Assembly: GCF_008369105.1 (NCBI RefSeq)
Contig: NZ_VINQ01000004.1
Coordinates: forward strand, 124,001-188,000
Source: Aquicoccus porphyridii
GTDB taxonomy: Bacteria > Pseudomonadota > Alphaproteobacteria > Rhodobacterales > Rhodobacteraceae
Length of the DNA: 64,000 bases
Direction: 5' to 3'
Below are positions 1 to 8,213 of this stretch, in pieces. A program made the translations under genes and the position numbers. A model generated the notes under the pieces. It worked only from the letters and a program-made list of their open reading frames with translations, searched no databases and was not told the DNA's origin. Within the stretch, counting starts at the first letter, position 1; each line of letters opens with the position of its first letter.

Positions 1-426
1 AGGGTTGGTGGGAGGCGGCATCGTGACACCGTCGAGCCGGTCGAATCCGAACCGCGCGTAATAGGGCGCATCGCCCACCAGCATGACGCGCGGCCAGCCA
101 TGCCGCGCGGCGATATCGAGACTGTCACGGATCAGCACCCCGCCCAGCCCTTCGCCCTGGTGGGTGGGGTGCACCGCCACCGGCCCGAGCAGAAGCGCGC
201 GATGCGCCCGGTCGGACCCGGCCACGATCCGCACGGGCCAATAGCGGATCGCCCCCGCGATAAGACCCTCGGGGTCGCGTGCCACCAGCGAGAGGTCCGC
301 GACCGGCTCGACCGCTTCGCGCAGGCGATAAGAGGAGAGGGCCGTGCGCCCGGGGCCGAAACACAGATCATAGAGCGCCTCGACCTCCCACCAGTCGTCG
401 GCAGCTTCGGGGGCCAGTTCGAACAC
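1..426 (-). CDS. GNAT family N-acetyltransferase (partial, 3' end outside window)
   Basis: 142 codons are visible; the C-terminus runs off base 1. The protein reads as a GNAT acetyl-CoA-dependent N-acyltransferase. The pyrophosphate-binding loop is seen as HPTHQGEGLGGVL (about residues 86-98), preceded by the strand ALLLGPVAV, and the C-terminal YYARFGFDRL segment resembles YhbS-like members. I chose the GTG at 426, which has GAGG about 8 bases upstream; there is no ATG between it and the in-frame stop near 462. It is divergent from the flavin reductase gene. The acceptor substrate cannot be told from sequence. Confidence 0.8.
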   Translation of the reverse strand, partial: MFELAPEAADDWWEVEALYDLCFGPGRTALSSYRLREAVEPVADLSLVARDPEGLIAGAIRYWPVRIVAGSDRAHRALLLGPVAVHPTHQGEGLGGVLIRDSLDIAARHGWPRVMLVGDAPYYARFGFDRLDGVTMPPPTNP

Positions 427-506
427 CGCGAAATCCTCGTTCTTGGGGTGGAATCGCCCCTAGCACGCAGGTAGAGACAGGGCAATTGGATAAGGAAACG
501 CGCCTC

Positions 507-1112
507 ATGTTCTATCGCCCCGAAGACGGCCACGGCCTGCCGCATAACCCGTTCAACGCCCTGATCGTGCCACGCCCGATCGGCTGGATCTCGAGCCGGG
601 GTGCGGACGGGGTCGACAACCTCGCCCCCTATTCGTTTTTCAATGGGTGCGCCTATACGCCGCCGCAGGTGATGTTCGCCAGCACCGGCGCCAAGGAAGA
701 CCGCAACGGCACCAAGGACAGCCTTGCCAATATCCGCGAAACCGGCGTGTTCTGCGTCAATCTCGTGGCGCAGGCGATGACGGATGAGATGAATGCAAGT
801 TCGCAGACCCTGCCTGCCGGGACGTCCGAGTTCGATCATGCCGGGCTTGAACGGGCGGAATGCGAGACGATCGCCTGTTCCCGCGTCAAACATGCGCCCG
901 CGTCACTGGAATGCCGGATGAGCCAGATCGTCGAGTTGGAGGGCGCGGCGAACGCGGTCTGTTTCGGCACGGTGACGGGCATTCACATGCGCGACGATTA
1001 CCTTGTCGAGGGCATGTTCGACATCACCCGGTTCACCCCGCTGGCGCGGTTGGGATACCGCGATTACACGGTGGTGAAAGAAACCTTCACGCTGGCCCGC
1101 CCGGACGACTGA
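507..1112 (+). CDS. flavin reductase family protein
   Basis: 201 aa protein of the FMN-binding split-barrel flavin reductase family. Its members bind FMN and either reduce free flavin with NAD(P)H or act as the reductase partner of a monooxygenase. Visible signatures are NPFNALIVPRPIGWIS near residue 14 and NLAPYSFFNG near residue 38, the usual N-terminal FMN-site strands. The start ATG at 507 is preceded by TAAGGAAA; the open frame continues upstream but without family similarity. It is a single-gene unit between a divergent acetyltransferase and the convergent tag gene. No partner oxygenase is adjacent, so the substrate is unknown. Confidence 0.85.
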   Translation: MFYRPEDGHGLPHNPFNALIVPRPIGWISSRGADGVDNLAPYSFFNGCAYTPPQVMFASTGAKEDRNGTKDSLANIRETGVFCVNLVAQAMTDEMNASSQTLPAGTSEFDHAGLERAECETIACSRVKHAPASLECRMSQIVELEGAANAVCFGTVTGIHMRDDYLVEGMFDITRFTPLARLGYRDYTVVKETFTLARPDD

Positions 1113-1152
1113 GGCGCGATTTACCTTCGGGGCATACGGGGTCGGGCGCGTG

Positions 1153-1731
1153 TCATGGTCCGACCCGGCCAAGTGCGGCGCAGGGCGCGTGGCGCGGGCA
1201 GGTCACGAGGTGGTCGTTGACCATGCCCACCGCCTCCATGAAGGCATAGGTGATGGTCGGGCCGCAGAATTTGAACCCCGCCTTTTTCAGATCCCTGGAA
1301 ATCTGCCGTGACAGCGGGGTTTCGGCGGGCACCTCGGCCTGGCTTGCCCATCGGTTCTGGATCGGCGCGCCGTCAACATAGGACCACAGGAAACGGTCAA
1401 AGCCGCCCTGTGCCTCGATCTCGGCCCAGGCCCGGGCGTTGGTGATCGTGGCCTCGATCTTGCCGCGATGGCGGATGATGCCGGGATCGGACAGGAGCCG
1501 CGCGACGTCGGATTCACCCCAGTCGGCGATGATCCGGGGGTCGAAGCCGTGAAAGGCCGCGCGGAAATTGTCGCGCTTTTTCAGGATCGTGATCCAGCTC
1601 AGCCCGGCCTGGAACCCGTCGAGGACGAGTTTTTCCCAGAGCGCGCGGCTGTCCCATTCGGGCACGCCCCATTCGGTGTCGTGATAGTCGAGATAGATCT
1701 CGTCCGGTCCTGCCCAACCGCATCGTTCCAT
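1153..1731 (-). CDS. tag: DNA-3-methyladenine glycosylase I
   Basis: 192 aa, the usual length for Tag, which excises 3-methyladenine from alkylated DNA in the cytoplasm. It shows the zinc-site residues Cys4 and His17 (MERCGW, YHDTEWGVP) and the C-terminal pair in NDHLVTC, which match the four zinc ligands known for Escherichia coli Tag. The catalytic pocket segment FQAGLSWITILKKR (residues about 40-53) and IIRHRGKI are intact. It is convergent with the flavin reductase gene and divergent from the EAL protein gene. Start and stop are unambiguous. Confidence 0.95.
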   Translation of the reverse strand: MERCGWAGPDEIYLDYHDTEWGVPEWDSRALWEKLVLDGFQAGLSWITILKKRDNFRAAFHGFDPRIIADWGESDVARLLSDPGIIRHRGKIEATITNARAWAEIEAQGGFDRFLWSYVDGAPIQNRWASQAEVPAETPLSRQISRDLKKAGFKFCGPTITYAFMEAVGMVNDHLVTCPRHAPCAALGRVGP

Positions 1732-1850
1732 GGCTTGCCCTCCTGCCCTTTTTCCCGTGGATTCGCCGAAAATGCGGCATTTAACCCGGTCTTAGCAAAT
1801 GTGGCGCAAACCTGCACATGGATGAAACACTTGCACGCAGGGAGGTCCGC

Positions 1851-2693
1851 ATGCCGCGCCACACCCGCAAGATACTGGCCGATATTCCGCCCGGGCACGA
1901 AGACCCGCTCAGCTATGCGGTCACCGCGCGCGACCGGTCGGTCATGCAGATGGTCGAAGAGGCGGTGCGGCGCAAGCGGGTGATGCTGGCCTATCAGCCG
2001 GTGGTTCAGGCACAACATCCCGAGCGCGTCGCCTTTTACGAGGCGCTCATTCGGGTGCAGGACGAGACCGGGCGAATCATTCCCGCGCGTGAGTTCATTA
2101 CCCGCGTGGAGGAGATGGAAACCGGCCGCATCCTCGATTGCATCGCGCTTGAAAAGGGATTGCGCGCACTGGCCGAGGAACCCGCCCTGCGGCTTTCGAT
2201 CAACATGTCGGCGCGCTCGATCGGGTATGAGCCGTGGATGCGCGCGCTGCGCCACGGATTGAAGCGCGACCCCACGGTGGGAGAGCGGCTGATCCTTGAA
2301 ATCACCGAAAGCTCGGCGATGACGGTGCCCGAGCTCGTCACCGGGTTCATGGCCCGTATCCAGCAGAAGGGCGTCAGTTTCGCGCTCGACGATTTCGGCG
2401 CCGGGCAGACATCGTTTCGCTATCTGCGGGATTTCTATTTCGACATTCTCAAGATCGACGGGCAGTTCATCCGCGGTATCCATGCCGATCCCGACAACCA
2501 GGTGCTGACTCGCGCGCTGGTTTCGGTGGCCCGGCAATTCGACATGTTCACCGTGGCGGAGTTTGTCGAGAATGCCGCGGATGCCGCCTACCTGACCGAA
2601 ATCGGGGTGGATTGCCTGCAAGGCTACTACTTTGCCGCCCCCACGGTGCAAAAGCCATGGCAGCACCCCGAGGGGCGCCGCGCAAGTGCCTGA
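1851..2693 (+). CDS. EAL domain protein (putative c-di-GMP phosphodiesterase)
   Basis: 280 aa with a single EAL domain and no GGDEF, PAS or membrane segment, so cytoplasmic. The catalytic signature is complete: YEAL (Glu near residue 64), NMSARS, LEITESS, LDDFGAG and the late VAEFVE glutamate, followed by CLQGYYFA. By family knowledge this predicts hydrolysis of cyclic di-GMP to pGpG. I chose the ATG at 1851 because AGGGAGG sits 6-7 bases upstream; an in-frame ATG at 1818 has no good ribosome site. It stands alone ahead of phaA. Confidence 0.88.
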   Translation: MPRHTRKILADIPPGHEDPLSYAVTARDRSVMQMVEEAVRRKRVMLAYQPVVQAQHPERVAFYEALIRVQDETGRIIPAREFITRVEEMETGRILDCIALEKGLRALAEEPALRLSINMSARSIGYEPWMRALRHGLKRDPTVGERLILEITESSAMTVPELVTGFMARIQQKGVSFALDDFGAGQTSFRYLRDFYFDILKIDGQFIRGIHADPDNQVLTRALVSVARQFDMFTVAEFVENAADAAYLTEIGVDCLQGYYFAAPTVQKPWQHPEGRRASA

Positions 2694-2747
2694 CCGGGTG
2701 TTCGGGGGTGGTGCGCCGGTCGACGCATGCCGCGGCATACCGGCAGT

Positions 2748-2762
2748 TGCCGCAGTGCGGCA
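2748..2762. promoter_or_regulatory. perfect 7-1-7 palindrome upstream of phaA
   Basis: TGCCGCA-G-TGCGGCA is a perfect inverted repeat 100 bases before phaA. Fourteen of its 15 bases recur upstream of phaB (4126-4140). A TGC/GCA-rich palindrome before polyhydroxybutyrate genes suggests an operator, with PhaR as the obvious candidate; that assignment is inference. Confidence 0.5.
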
Positions 2763-2861
2763 GATCGGCTATGCAAGGTCCGAACCCGGTCGGGGCGACA
2801 CTGAACCCTTGGGGAGCGTTCCCCATATCCCCGACCCATCCAAGGGAAGAGGACCACGCCC

Positions 2862-4037
2862 ATGACCAATGTCGTTATTGCTTCGGCCGCACGCACCGCC
2901 GTCGGTTCGTTCAACGGCTCTTTCGCCAACACACCTGCCCATGACCTCGGCGCCACCGTTCTGCAGGCCATCGTCGAGCGCGCGGGCATCGACAAATCCG
3001 AGGTGAGCGAGACGATCCTGGGCCAGGTTCTGACCGCCGGCCAGGGCCAGAACCCGGCGCGCCAGGCCCATGTCAACGCGGGCCTGCCCATCGAGAGCGC
3101 GGCCTGGGGCATCAACCAGGTCTGTGGTTCGGGCCTGCGCGCTGTGGCGCTGGGGGCACAACATATCCAGTTGGGCGATGCCGATATCGTCGCCGCCGGC
3201 GGACAGGAAAGCATGAGCCTTTCACCCCATGTGGCGCATCTGCGCGCGGGCACCAAGATGGGCGATGTCAAGTATATCGACAGCATGATCCGTGACGGGT
3301 TGTGGGATGCGTTCAACGGCTATCACATGGGCCAGACCGCCGAGAACGTGGCCGAGAAATGGCAGATCAACCGCGACATGCAGGACGAGTTCGCCGTCGC
3401 CAGCCAGAACAAGGCCGAAGCCGCGCAAAAGGCCGGGAAATTCGCCGACGAGATCGTGCCCTTCACGGTCAAGACCCGCAAGGGCGACATCGTGGTGGAC
3501 GGCGATGAGTATATCCGCCACGGCGCGACCATGGAGGCCATGCAGAAACTGCGCCCGGCCTTTACCAAGGATGGCAGCGTGACCGCGGCGAATGCCAGCG
3601 GGTTGAACGACGGGGCGGCGGGCGTTCTGCTGATGAGTGCCGACAATGCCGAGAAGCGCGGGATCGCACCGCTGGCGCGCATCGCCTCTTACGCGACGGT
3701 GGGGCTCGACCCGTCGATCATGGGCGCGGGCCCGATCTTTGCCAGCCGCAAGGCGCTGGAAAAGGCGGGATGGAAGCCCGAGGATCTCGACCTTGTGGAA
3801 GCCAATGAAGCCTTTGCCGCGCAGGCCTGTGCGGTCAACAAGGACATGGGATGGGACCCCGCCATCGTGAACGTGAATGGCGGCGCGATTGCCATCGGTC
3901 ACCCGATCGGCGCGTCGGGTGCGCGTATCCTCAACACGCTCTTGTTCGAGATGCAGCGGCGCGACGCCAAGAAGGGTCTGGCGACGCTCTGTATCGGTGG
4001 CGGCATGGGCGTGGCCATGTGCATCGAACGGGTCTGA
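2862..4037 (+). CDS. phaA: acetyl-CoA C-acetyltransferase (beta-ketothiolase)
   Basis: 391 aa, the standard length for a biosynthetic thiolase, which condenses two acetyl-CoA to acetoacetyl-CoA. The nucleophile is Cys88 in [11 protein letters not shown]. The general-base histidine lies in [15 protein letters not shown] near residue 347, and the second cysteine in LCIGGGMG near residue 377. It is followed by a strong intrinsic terminator and then phaB, so the two polyhydroxybutyrate precursor genes are adjacent but appear separately transcribed, each behind a copy of the same palindrome. No PHA synthase is in the window. A role in fatty acid or ketone metabolism is the alternative. Confidence 0.95.
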   Translation: MTNVVIASAARTAVGSFNGSFANTPAHDLGATVLQAIVERAGIDKSEVSETILGQVLTAGQGQNPARQAHVNAGLPIESAAWGINQVCGSGLRAVALGAQHIQLGDADIVAAGGQESMSLSPHVAHLRAGTKMGDVKYIDSMIRDGLWDAFNGYHMGQTAENVAEKWQINRDMQDEFAVASQNKAEAAQKAGKFADEIVPFTVKTRKGDIVVDGDEYIRHGATMEAMQKLRPAFTKDGSVTAANASGLNDGAAGVLLMSADNAEKRGIAPLARIASYATVGLDPSIMGAGPIFASRKALEKAGWKPEDLDLVEANEAFAAQACAVNKDMGWDPAIVNVNGGAIAIGHPIGASGARILNTLLFEMQRRDAKKGLATLCIGGGMGVAMCIERV

Positions 4038-4062
4038 GGGCCTGACTGCGACTGGATCATGG

Positions 4063-4095
4063 AAAGGGCGCTGATCGAGCGCCCTTTCTTCTTTT
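4063..4095 (+). terminator. Rho-independent terminator after phaA
   Basis: Perfect 10-base-pair stem AAAGGGCGCT / AGCGCCCTTT with loop GATCG, followed by CTTCTTTT. It lies 25 bases after the phaA stop and separates phaA from phaB. Confidence 0.9.
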
Positions 4096-4125
4096 GGGGC
4101 AAATTCTGGCCCGCCCGTGAAAAAC

Positions 4126-4140
4126 TGCCGCAGTGCGGCG
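4126..4140. promoter_or_regulatory. second copy of the phaA palindrome, upstream of phaB
   Basis: TGCCGCA-G-TGCGGCG matches the 2748-2762 palindrome at 14 of 15 bases and lies 84 bases before the phaB start. The shared sequence ahead of two functionally linked genes suggests co-regulation by one repressor, possibly PhaR. Confidence 0.5.
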
Positions 4141-4148
4141 GTTTCTTG

Positions 4149-4194
4149 GCGCAACATTATTGCGCGTCACATATTATTTGCGTAACAGAGTTAC
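4149..4194. promoter_or_regulatory. two further inverted repeats in the phaB promoter region
   Basis: GCGCAA-CATTA-TTGCGC (4149-4165) and GTAAC-AGA-GTTAC (4182-4194) are both perfect. They lie in an AT-richer stretch 31-76 bases before the phaB start, the expected place for promoter and operator elements. No regulator can be named. Confidence 0.4.
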
Positions 4195-4224
4195 CAACGC
4201 ACCAATAATTCTGGAGGAGACACC

Positions 4225-4947
4225 ATGGGAAAGACGGCATTGGTCACGGGCGGATCGCGCGGCATCGGGGCCGCCATTTCGAAAGCCCTGAAGGCGGAGG
4301 GCTATGACGTTGCCGCCACCTATGCGGGCAATGACGAGGCGGCGGCCAAGTTCTCGGACGAGACCGGGATCAAGACCTATAAATGGAACGTGGCCGATTA
4401 CGACGAATCGAAGGCCGGCATTGCACAGGTCGAGGCCGATCTTGGCCCGATCGACGTGGTGGTTGCCAATGCCGGGATCACCCGCGACGCGCCGTTCCAC
4501 AAGATGACACCGGAGCAATGGCACGAGGTGATCGACACCAACCTCACCGGCGTGTTCAACACCGTGCATCCGGTCTGGCCCGGCATGCGCGAGCGCAAGT
4601 TCGGGCGGGTGATCGTGATCTCCTCGATCAACGGGCAGAAGGGGCAATTCGCGCAAACCAACTATGCCGCCACCAAGGCGGGCGATCTGGGCATCATCAA
4701 GTCGCTGGCACAGGAGGGCGCGCGCGCCGGTATCACCGCCAACGCGATCTGCCCGGGCTATATCGGCACCGACATGGTGATGGCGGTGCCCGAGAAGGTG
4801 CGCGAACAGATCATCGCGCAGATCCCGGTCGGGCGATTGGGCGAACCCGAGGAGATTGCGCGCTGTGTCGTGTTCCTGGCCTCGGAGGATTCCGGATTCA
4901 TCAACGGCTCGACCATTTCGGCCAATGGCGGACAGTTTTTCGTGTAA
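4225..4947 (+). CDS. phaB: acetoacetyl-CoA reductase
   Basis: 240 aa short-chain dehydrogenase, the length of PhaB enzymes that reduce acetoacetyl-CoA to (R)-3-hydroxybutyryl-CoA with NADPH. The nucleotide loop is TGGSRGIG (residues about 8-15). The catalytic Ser is in ISSINGQKGQF and the Tyr/Lys pair in NYAATKAG. The IRDAP-like stretch ITRDAPFHKM and the C-terminal NGGQFF are typical of PhaB. The ATG is preceded by GGAGGAG. The gene ends in its own terminator, and phaA lies directly upstream. Confidence 0.93.
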   Translation: MGKTALVTGGSRGIGAAISKALKAEGYDVAATYAGNDEAAAKFSDETGIKTYKWNVADYDESKAGIAQVEADLGPIDVVVANAGITRDAPFHKMTPEQWHEVIDTNLTGVFNTVHPVWPGMRERKFGRVIVISSINGQKGQFAQTNYAATKAGDLGIIKSLAQEGARAGITANAICPGYIGTDMVMAVPEKVREQIIAQIPVGRLGEPEEIARCVVFLASEDSGFINGSTISANGGQFFV

Positions 4948-4968
4948 CTTCCGACACGCGCAGGTTTG

Positions 4969-4998
4969 AATGGGCCGCGCCGAGGGGCGCGGCCCATT
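4969..4998 (+). terminator. strong hairpin after phaB
   Basis: Perfect 13-base-pair stem beginning AATGGGCCGCGCC with a GAGG loop, 22 bases after the phaB stop. The T-run is weak (TTTCGATT), but stem strength and position fit a terminator. Confidence 0.75.
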
Positions 4999-5017
4999 TC
5001 GATTCGGAGGGACATTG

Positions 5018-5878
5018 ATGACCAGGGCAAAGGCGACGGGCATCGGCTTTGGCGCGGTGCTGTTGTGGGCGCTTCTGGCGCTTTTCACGGTGGGCAGCGC
5101 GCCGGTTCCCCCCCTGCTCTTGAACGCGATGTCCTTTGCCGTGGCCGGGGTCATCGGCGTGATCTGGACCCATGCCACGGGTGGCTGGGGCAAGCTTCGC
5201 GGCGTGGGCTGGCGTGTCTATGTCTTTGGCACGCTTGGGCTTTTCGGCTATCACGCGCTGTATTTCAGCGCCCTGCGACTGGCCCCGCCTGCCGAGGCCG
5301 GGCTGATTGCCTATCTCTGGCCCTTGCTGATCGTGCTGATGTCGGGGCTGTTGCCGGGCGAGCGGTTGAGGGCGGGGCATTTCATCGGCGCGCTCATGGG
5401 GTTTGCCGGGGCGGCGCTGATCATCGGGGGTGGTCTCGGGTTTGCCACGGGTGCCTTGCCGGGCTATCTGCTGGCACTGGGCTGTGCCTTGACATGGTCG
5501 GGGTATTCCGTGCTGTCGCGGCGGCTTGGCCATGCGCCGACCGAGACGGTGGCCATCTTCTGTCTCGCGACCGCGATCCTGTCGGCAGGGCTGCATCTCG
5601 CGCTGGAAAGGACGGTCTGGCCCGTCGATGCGCTGGGCTGGATGTCGGTTCTGGGGTTGGGGCTGGGGCCGGTGGGCCTGGCGTTTTATGTCTGGGATAT
5701 CGGGGTCAAGCGTGGCGATATCCAACTTCTGGGCGTTGCATCCTATGCCGCGCCATTGTTTTCCACGCTGATACTGGTGCTCGCCGGCGTCGCGACGCCA
5801 AGCTGGACATTGGCGATATCCGCCGCCCTCATCACCGGCGGCGCGGCATTGGCCGCGCGCGCCAGCCTCAAAGGGTGA
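5018..5878 (+). CDS. DMT (EamA) family exporter, YddG-like
   Basis: 286 aa and almost entirely hydrophobic, with about ten predicted membrane helices in two EamA-like halves. It is an inner-membrane carrier of the drug/metabolite transporter superfamily. Segments such as YFSALRLAPPAEAGLIAYLWP and YVWDIGVKRGDIQLLG resemble the YddG aromatic amino acid exporter branch, so amino acid or metabolite export is the best guess. The ATG at 5018 follows CGGAGGGACATTG, a good ribosome site; upstream in-frame codons fall inside the phaB terminator and are not used. Confidence 0.82.
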   Translation: MTRAKATGIGFGAVLLWALLALFTVGSAPVPPLLLNAMSFAVAGVIGVIWTHATGGWGKLRGVGWRVYVFGTLGLFGYHALYFSALRLAPPAEAGLIAYLWPLLIVLMSGLLPGERLRAGHFIGALMGFAGAALIIGGGLGFATGALPGYLLALGCALTWSGYSVLSRRLGHAPTETVAIFCLATAILSAGLHLALERTVWPVDALGWMSVLGLGLGPVGLAFYVWDIGVKRGDIQLLGVASYAAPLFSTLILVLAGVATPSWTLAISAALITGGAALAARASLKG

Positions 5879-5881
5879 GGA

Positions 5882-6055
5882 TCATTCCGCCGCCACGTCG
5901 AGGCGGGAAATCTCTTCCTTGATCCGCAGTTTCTGCTTTTTCAGTTCGGCAATCTCGGCGTCCGATGCGCTGGGCAAACGCTGGAGCTCTTCGACCTTGT
6001 TCGAGAGGGTTTGATGTTTCTTTTTCAGTTCCTCGACATGCGAACTCACGCTCAT
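5882..6055 (-). CDS. YdcH family (DUF465) small coiled-coil protein
   Basis: 57 aa beginning MSVSSHVEELKKKHQ. It is mostly charged heptads (ELKKKHQTLSNKVEEL, AELKKQKLRIKEEIS), predicting two antiparallel helices, as in the YdcH/DUF465 family common in alphaproteobacteria. Function is unknown. The start is the ATG preceded by GAGGAGACTGCC; the longer open frame upstream has no family similarity. It is convergent with the exporter gene. Confidence 0.8.
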   Translation of the reverse strand: MSVSSHVEELKKKHQTLSNKVEELQRLPSASDAEIAELKKQKLRIKEEISRLDVAAE

Positions 6056-6168
6056 TGGCAGTCTCCTCTCCTGTAAAAGCCACGTGACAAGTGCAGCACA
6101 AAACCAGCGACCTGTCACGCATGATCCGTATCCGGTTCGAGGATACATTATTAGATATAGGTTCGATT

Positions 6169-6936
6169 TCAGCGCGGAAAAGGCAGGGCGGCGCCATCGC
6201 GCAGGACCGAACGGATTGTTTCGCTGTAATTTTCCCGATCGCCATCATGACTGGCGCTGTCATGCAGCACGAGACCCGCATGGAGGCGGAAAGCCGCTCG
6301 TCCCCCCTTGCGGGCGCGCAGGATCACCAGTTGGCTGTCGCGCCCGGGGCGGGGAATCAGCGGCAGGAGCCGGAGCGAGCCGAGCCCGGCCTGCGCCGCC
6401 GTCAGCAGGTCGGGCAGCCGGTCGGCGCGCTGGATGACGTGGAGAAAGCCCCGTGGCGCAAGGCGCCGGGCGGCCTGTTCGATCCAGAGCGAAAGCGGTG
6501 TTGGCCCGCCCAGCGCGATCTCGCGGCTGGCCTCTTCGGCCGCGGTGCCGGTGGCGCGGTCGAAATAGGGCGGGTTCATGATGACATGGTCGAATTGCCG
6601 CGCCCTGAGCGGGGCGGGCATGCTGGCAAGGTCGCCCTCGATCACCTCGAACGGTATCGCGTTTTCATCGGCATTGCGCCGGGCGAGCGCGGCATAATCG
6701 GGCTGGATTTCAAGGCCCGTGAGCGAAAGATCCGCCACGCGACGCCCAAGGCACAGCGCCGCGGCCCCGACGCCGCAGCCCATGTCGAGCACCGATTGAC
6801 CCGGCTTGGTGTTGACCGCCGCCGCCAGCAGGACCGGATCGACGCCCGCGCGATAGCCCCGGCGCGGTTGCCAGAGCTCAAGCCGGCCACCGAGAAACCG
6901 GTCGCGGGTCAGATCATCCATCGGTTTCGATGTCAT
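6169..6936 (-). CDS. class I SAM-dependent methyltransferase, TrmN6/YfiC-like
   Basis: 255 aa. SAM motif I is VLDMGCGVGAAALCLG (residues about 49-64) and the amino-methyltransferase signature is NPPYF near residue 121, the N6-adenine type motif. The family methylates A37 of tRNA1(Val) in enterobacteria; in this organism the exact tRNA target is inferred. The start overlaps the end of the upstream DUF2007 gene by 23 bases, so the two are probably translationally coupled. Confidence 0.82.
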   Translation of the reverse strand: MTSKPMDDLTRDRFLGGRLELWQPRRGYRAGVDPVLLAAAVNTKPGQSVLDMGCGVGAAALCLGRRVADLSLTGLEIQPDYAALARRNADENAIPFEVIEGDLASMPAPLRARQFDHVIMNPPYFDRATGTAAEEASREIALGGPTPLSLWIEQAARRLAPRGFLHVIQRADRLPDLLTAAQAGLGSLRLLPLIPRPGRDSQLVILRARKGGRAAFRLHAGLVLHDSASHDGDRENYSETIRSVLRDGAALPFPR

Positions 6937-7129
6937 TGTCCCGCAGCGCCCGCTTGGCGCGGTCGAAATCCCGATCCGCCACCATCAGGCGCCGCGGCAA
7001 TATGCCGATGGACCCCTCAAGCACGCTCATGTTTACGTCCATTTCAAAGGCGGTTATACCCTCGCCCTGAAGCAGTGCGGTGGCGAAGGCGATCACGGTC
7101 GGATCATTTGTGCGCAAAAGCTGTTTCAT
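6914..7129 (-). CDS. DUF2007 domain protein (signal-transducing PII-like fold)
   Basis: 71 aa starting MKQLLRTNDPTVIAFA. The pattern of a short beta strand, ALLQGEGITAFEMD, and MVADRDFDRAKRAL fits the DUF2007 family, small ferredoxin-like-fold proteins of unknown role. It overlaps the methyltransferase gene and lies back to back with the prenyl synthase gene, whose start is within 55 bases. The upstream ATG at 7174 would overlap the divergent gene and is not chosen. Confidence 0.78.
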   Translation of the reverse strand: MKQLLRTNDPTVIAFATALLQGEGITAFEMDVNMSVLEGSIGILPRRLMVADRDFDRAKRALRDNDIETDG

Positions 7130-7182
7130 GGGGATGACATAAGGGCATGGATCGGGTCTTGTCGAGGGATGCAACGGGGGTG

Positions 7183-8184
7183 ATGTCCGTGGATCAGGTG
7201 GTCCGGAAACCGCATGAAAGGCTTGCCGCGCATCTGGGCGCGGGCATGGAGGCTGTAAACGCCCTGATCCGTGAGCGGATGGCGAGCCGACATGCGCCGC
7301 GTATCCCCGAGGTGACCGCGCATCTGGTCGAGGCGGGCGGCAAGCGGTTGCGCCCGATGCTGACCCTCGCGACGGCGGAATTGTGCGGCTATGACGGCCC
7401 CTATGCCGTGCATCTGGCGGCCACGGTCGAGTTTATCCACACCGCGACGCTTTTGCATGACGATGTCGTGGACGAGAGCGCACAACGCCGCGGGCGCCCC
7501 ACGGCGAACCTCTTGTGGGACAACAAGTCGAGTGTTCTGGTCGGGGATTACCTGTTTTCACGCTCGTTCCAGTTGATGGTCGAGGCCGGATCGCTCAGGG
7601 TTCTGGACATCCTCGCCAATGCCTCGGCGACGATTGCCGAGGGCGAGGTGCTGCAATTGACCGCGGCGCAGGATCTCGCGACGGATGAAGCGGTTTACCT
7701 GCAAGTGGTGCGTGGCAAGACCGCCGCGCTGTTCTCGGCGGCGACCGAGGTGGGCGGCGTGATCGCGGGCGCGCCCGACGATGAGGTGCGCGCGCTTTAC
7801 GATTATGGCGATGCGTTGGGGGTCGCCTTTCAGATCGTCGATGACCTTCTGGATTACGCAGGCGATGCGGCGGCGACGGGCAAGAATGTCGGTGACGATT
7901 TCCGCGAACGCAAGCTGACGCTGCCGGTGATCAAGGCGGTGGCACTGGCCGATGACGCGGAGCGCGCGTTTTGGCGACGGGTCATCGAAAAGGGCGAGCA
8001 GCGCGATGGTGATCTCGATCACGCCATTGCGCTTTTGCAGCGGCATGGCGCGCTCGAGGCCACGCGGGCGGATGCACTGATGTGGGCGGAAAAGGCCAAG
8101 ACATCCATCGACATGCTGCCCGCGCATGAATTGCGCGACATGCTGCGCGACCTTGCCGATTACGTGGTGGCGCGGATTTCCTGA
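7183..8184 (+). CDS. ispB: long-chain polyprenyl diphosphate synthase (ubiquinone side chain)
   Basis: 333 aa trans-prenyltransferase that extends farnesyl diphosphate to the C40-C50 tail of ubiquinone. GGKRLRPML is near residue 50. The first aspartate-rich motif is LLHDDVVDES and the second is FQIVDDLLDYAGD; both DDxxD sets are intact. I favour the ATG at 7183 (MSVDQVVRKPHERL), which begins where family similarity starts; an in-frame ATG at 7147 is the alternative. Chain length cannot be read from sequence; Rhodobacterales mostly make Q10. Confidence 0.9.
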   Translation: MSVDQVVRKPHERLAAHLGAGMEAVNALIRERMASRHAPRIPEVTAHLVEAGGKRLRPMLTLATAELCGYDGPYAVHLAATVEFIHTATLLHDDVVDESAQRRGRPTANLLWDNKSSVLVGDYLFSRSFQLMVEAGSLRVLDILANASATIAEGEVLQLTAAQDLATDEAVYLQVVRGKTAALFSAATEVGGVIAGAPDDEVRALYDYGDALGVAFQIVDDLLDYAGDAAATGKNVGDDFRERKLTLPVIKAVALADDAERAFWRRVIEKGEQRDGDLDHAIALLQRHGALEATRADALMWAEKAKTSIDMLPAHELRDMLRDLADYVVARIS

Positions 8185-8213
8185 GTGGTTTCCTGGCTGG
8201 CCGGACCCTGGCC

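Noticed and set aside
132-893. Long minus-strand reading frame of 253 codons opposite the flavin reductase gene
   Set aside because: It is antisense to a recognised gene and in a different frame from the acetyltransferase; composition is typical of GC-rich shadow frames.
2862-4947. A complete polyhydroxybutyrate operon
   Set aside because: Only phaA and phaB are present; no PHA synthase, depolymerase, phasin or PhaR gene occurs in the window.
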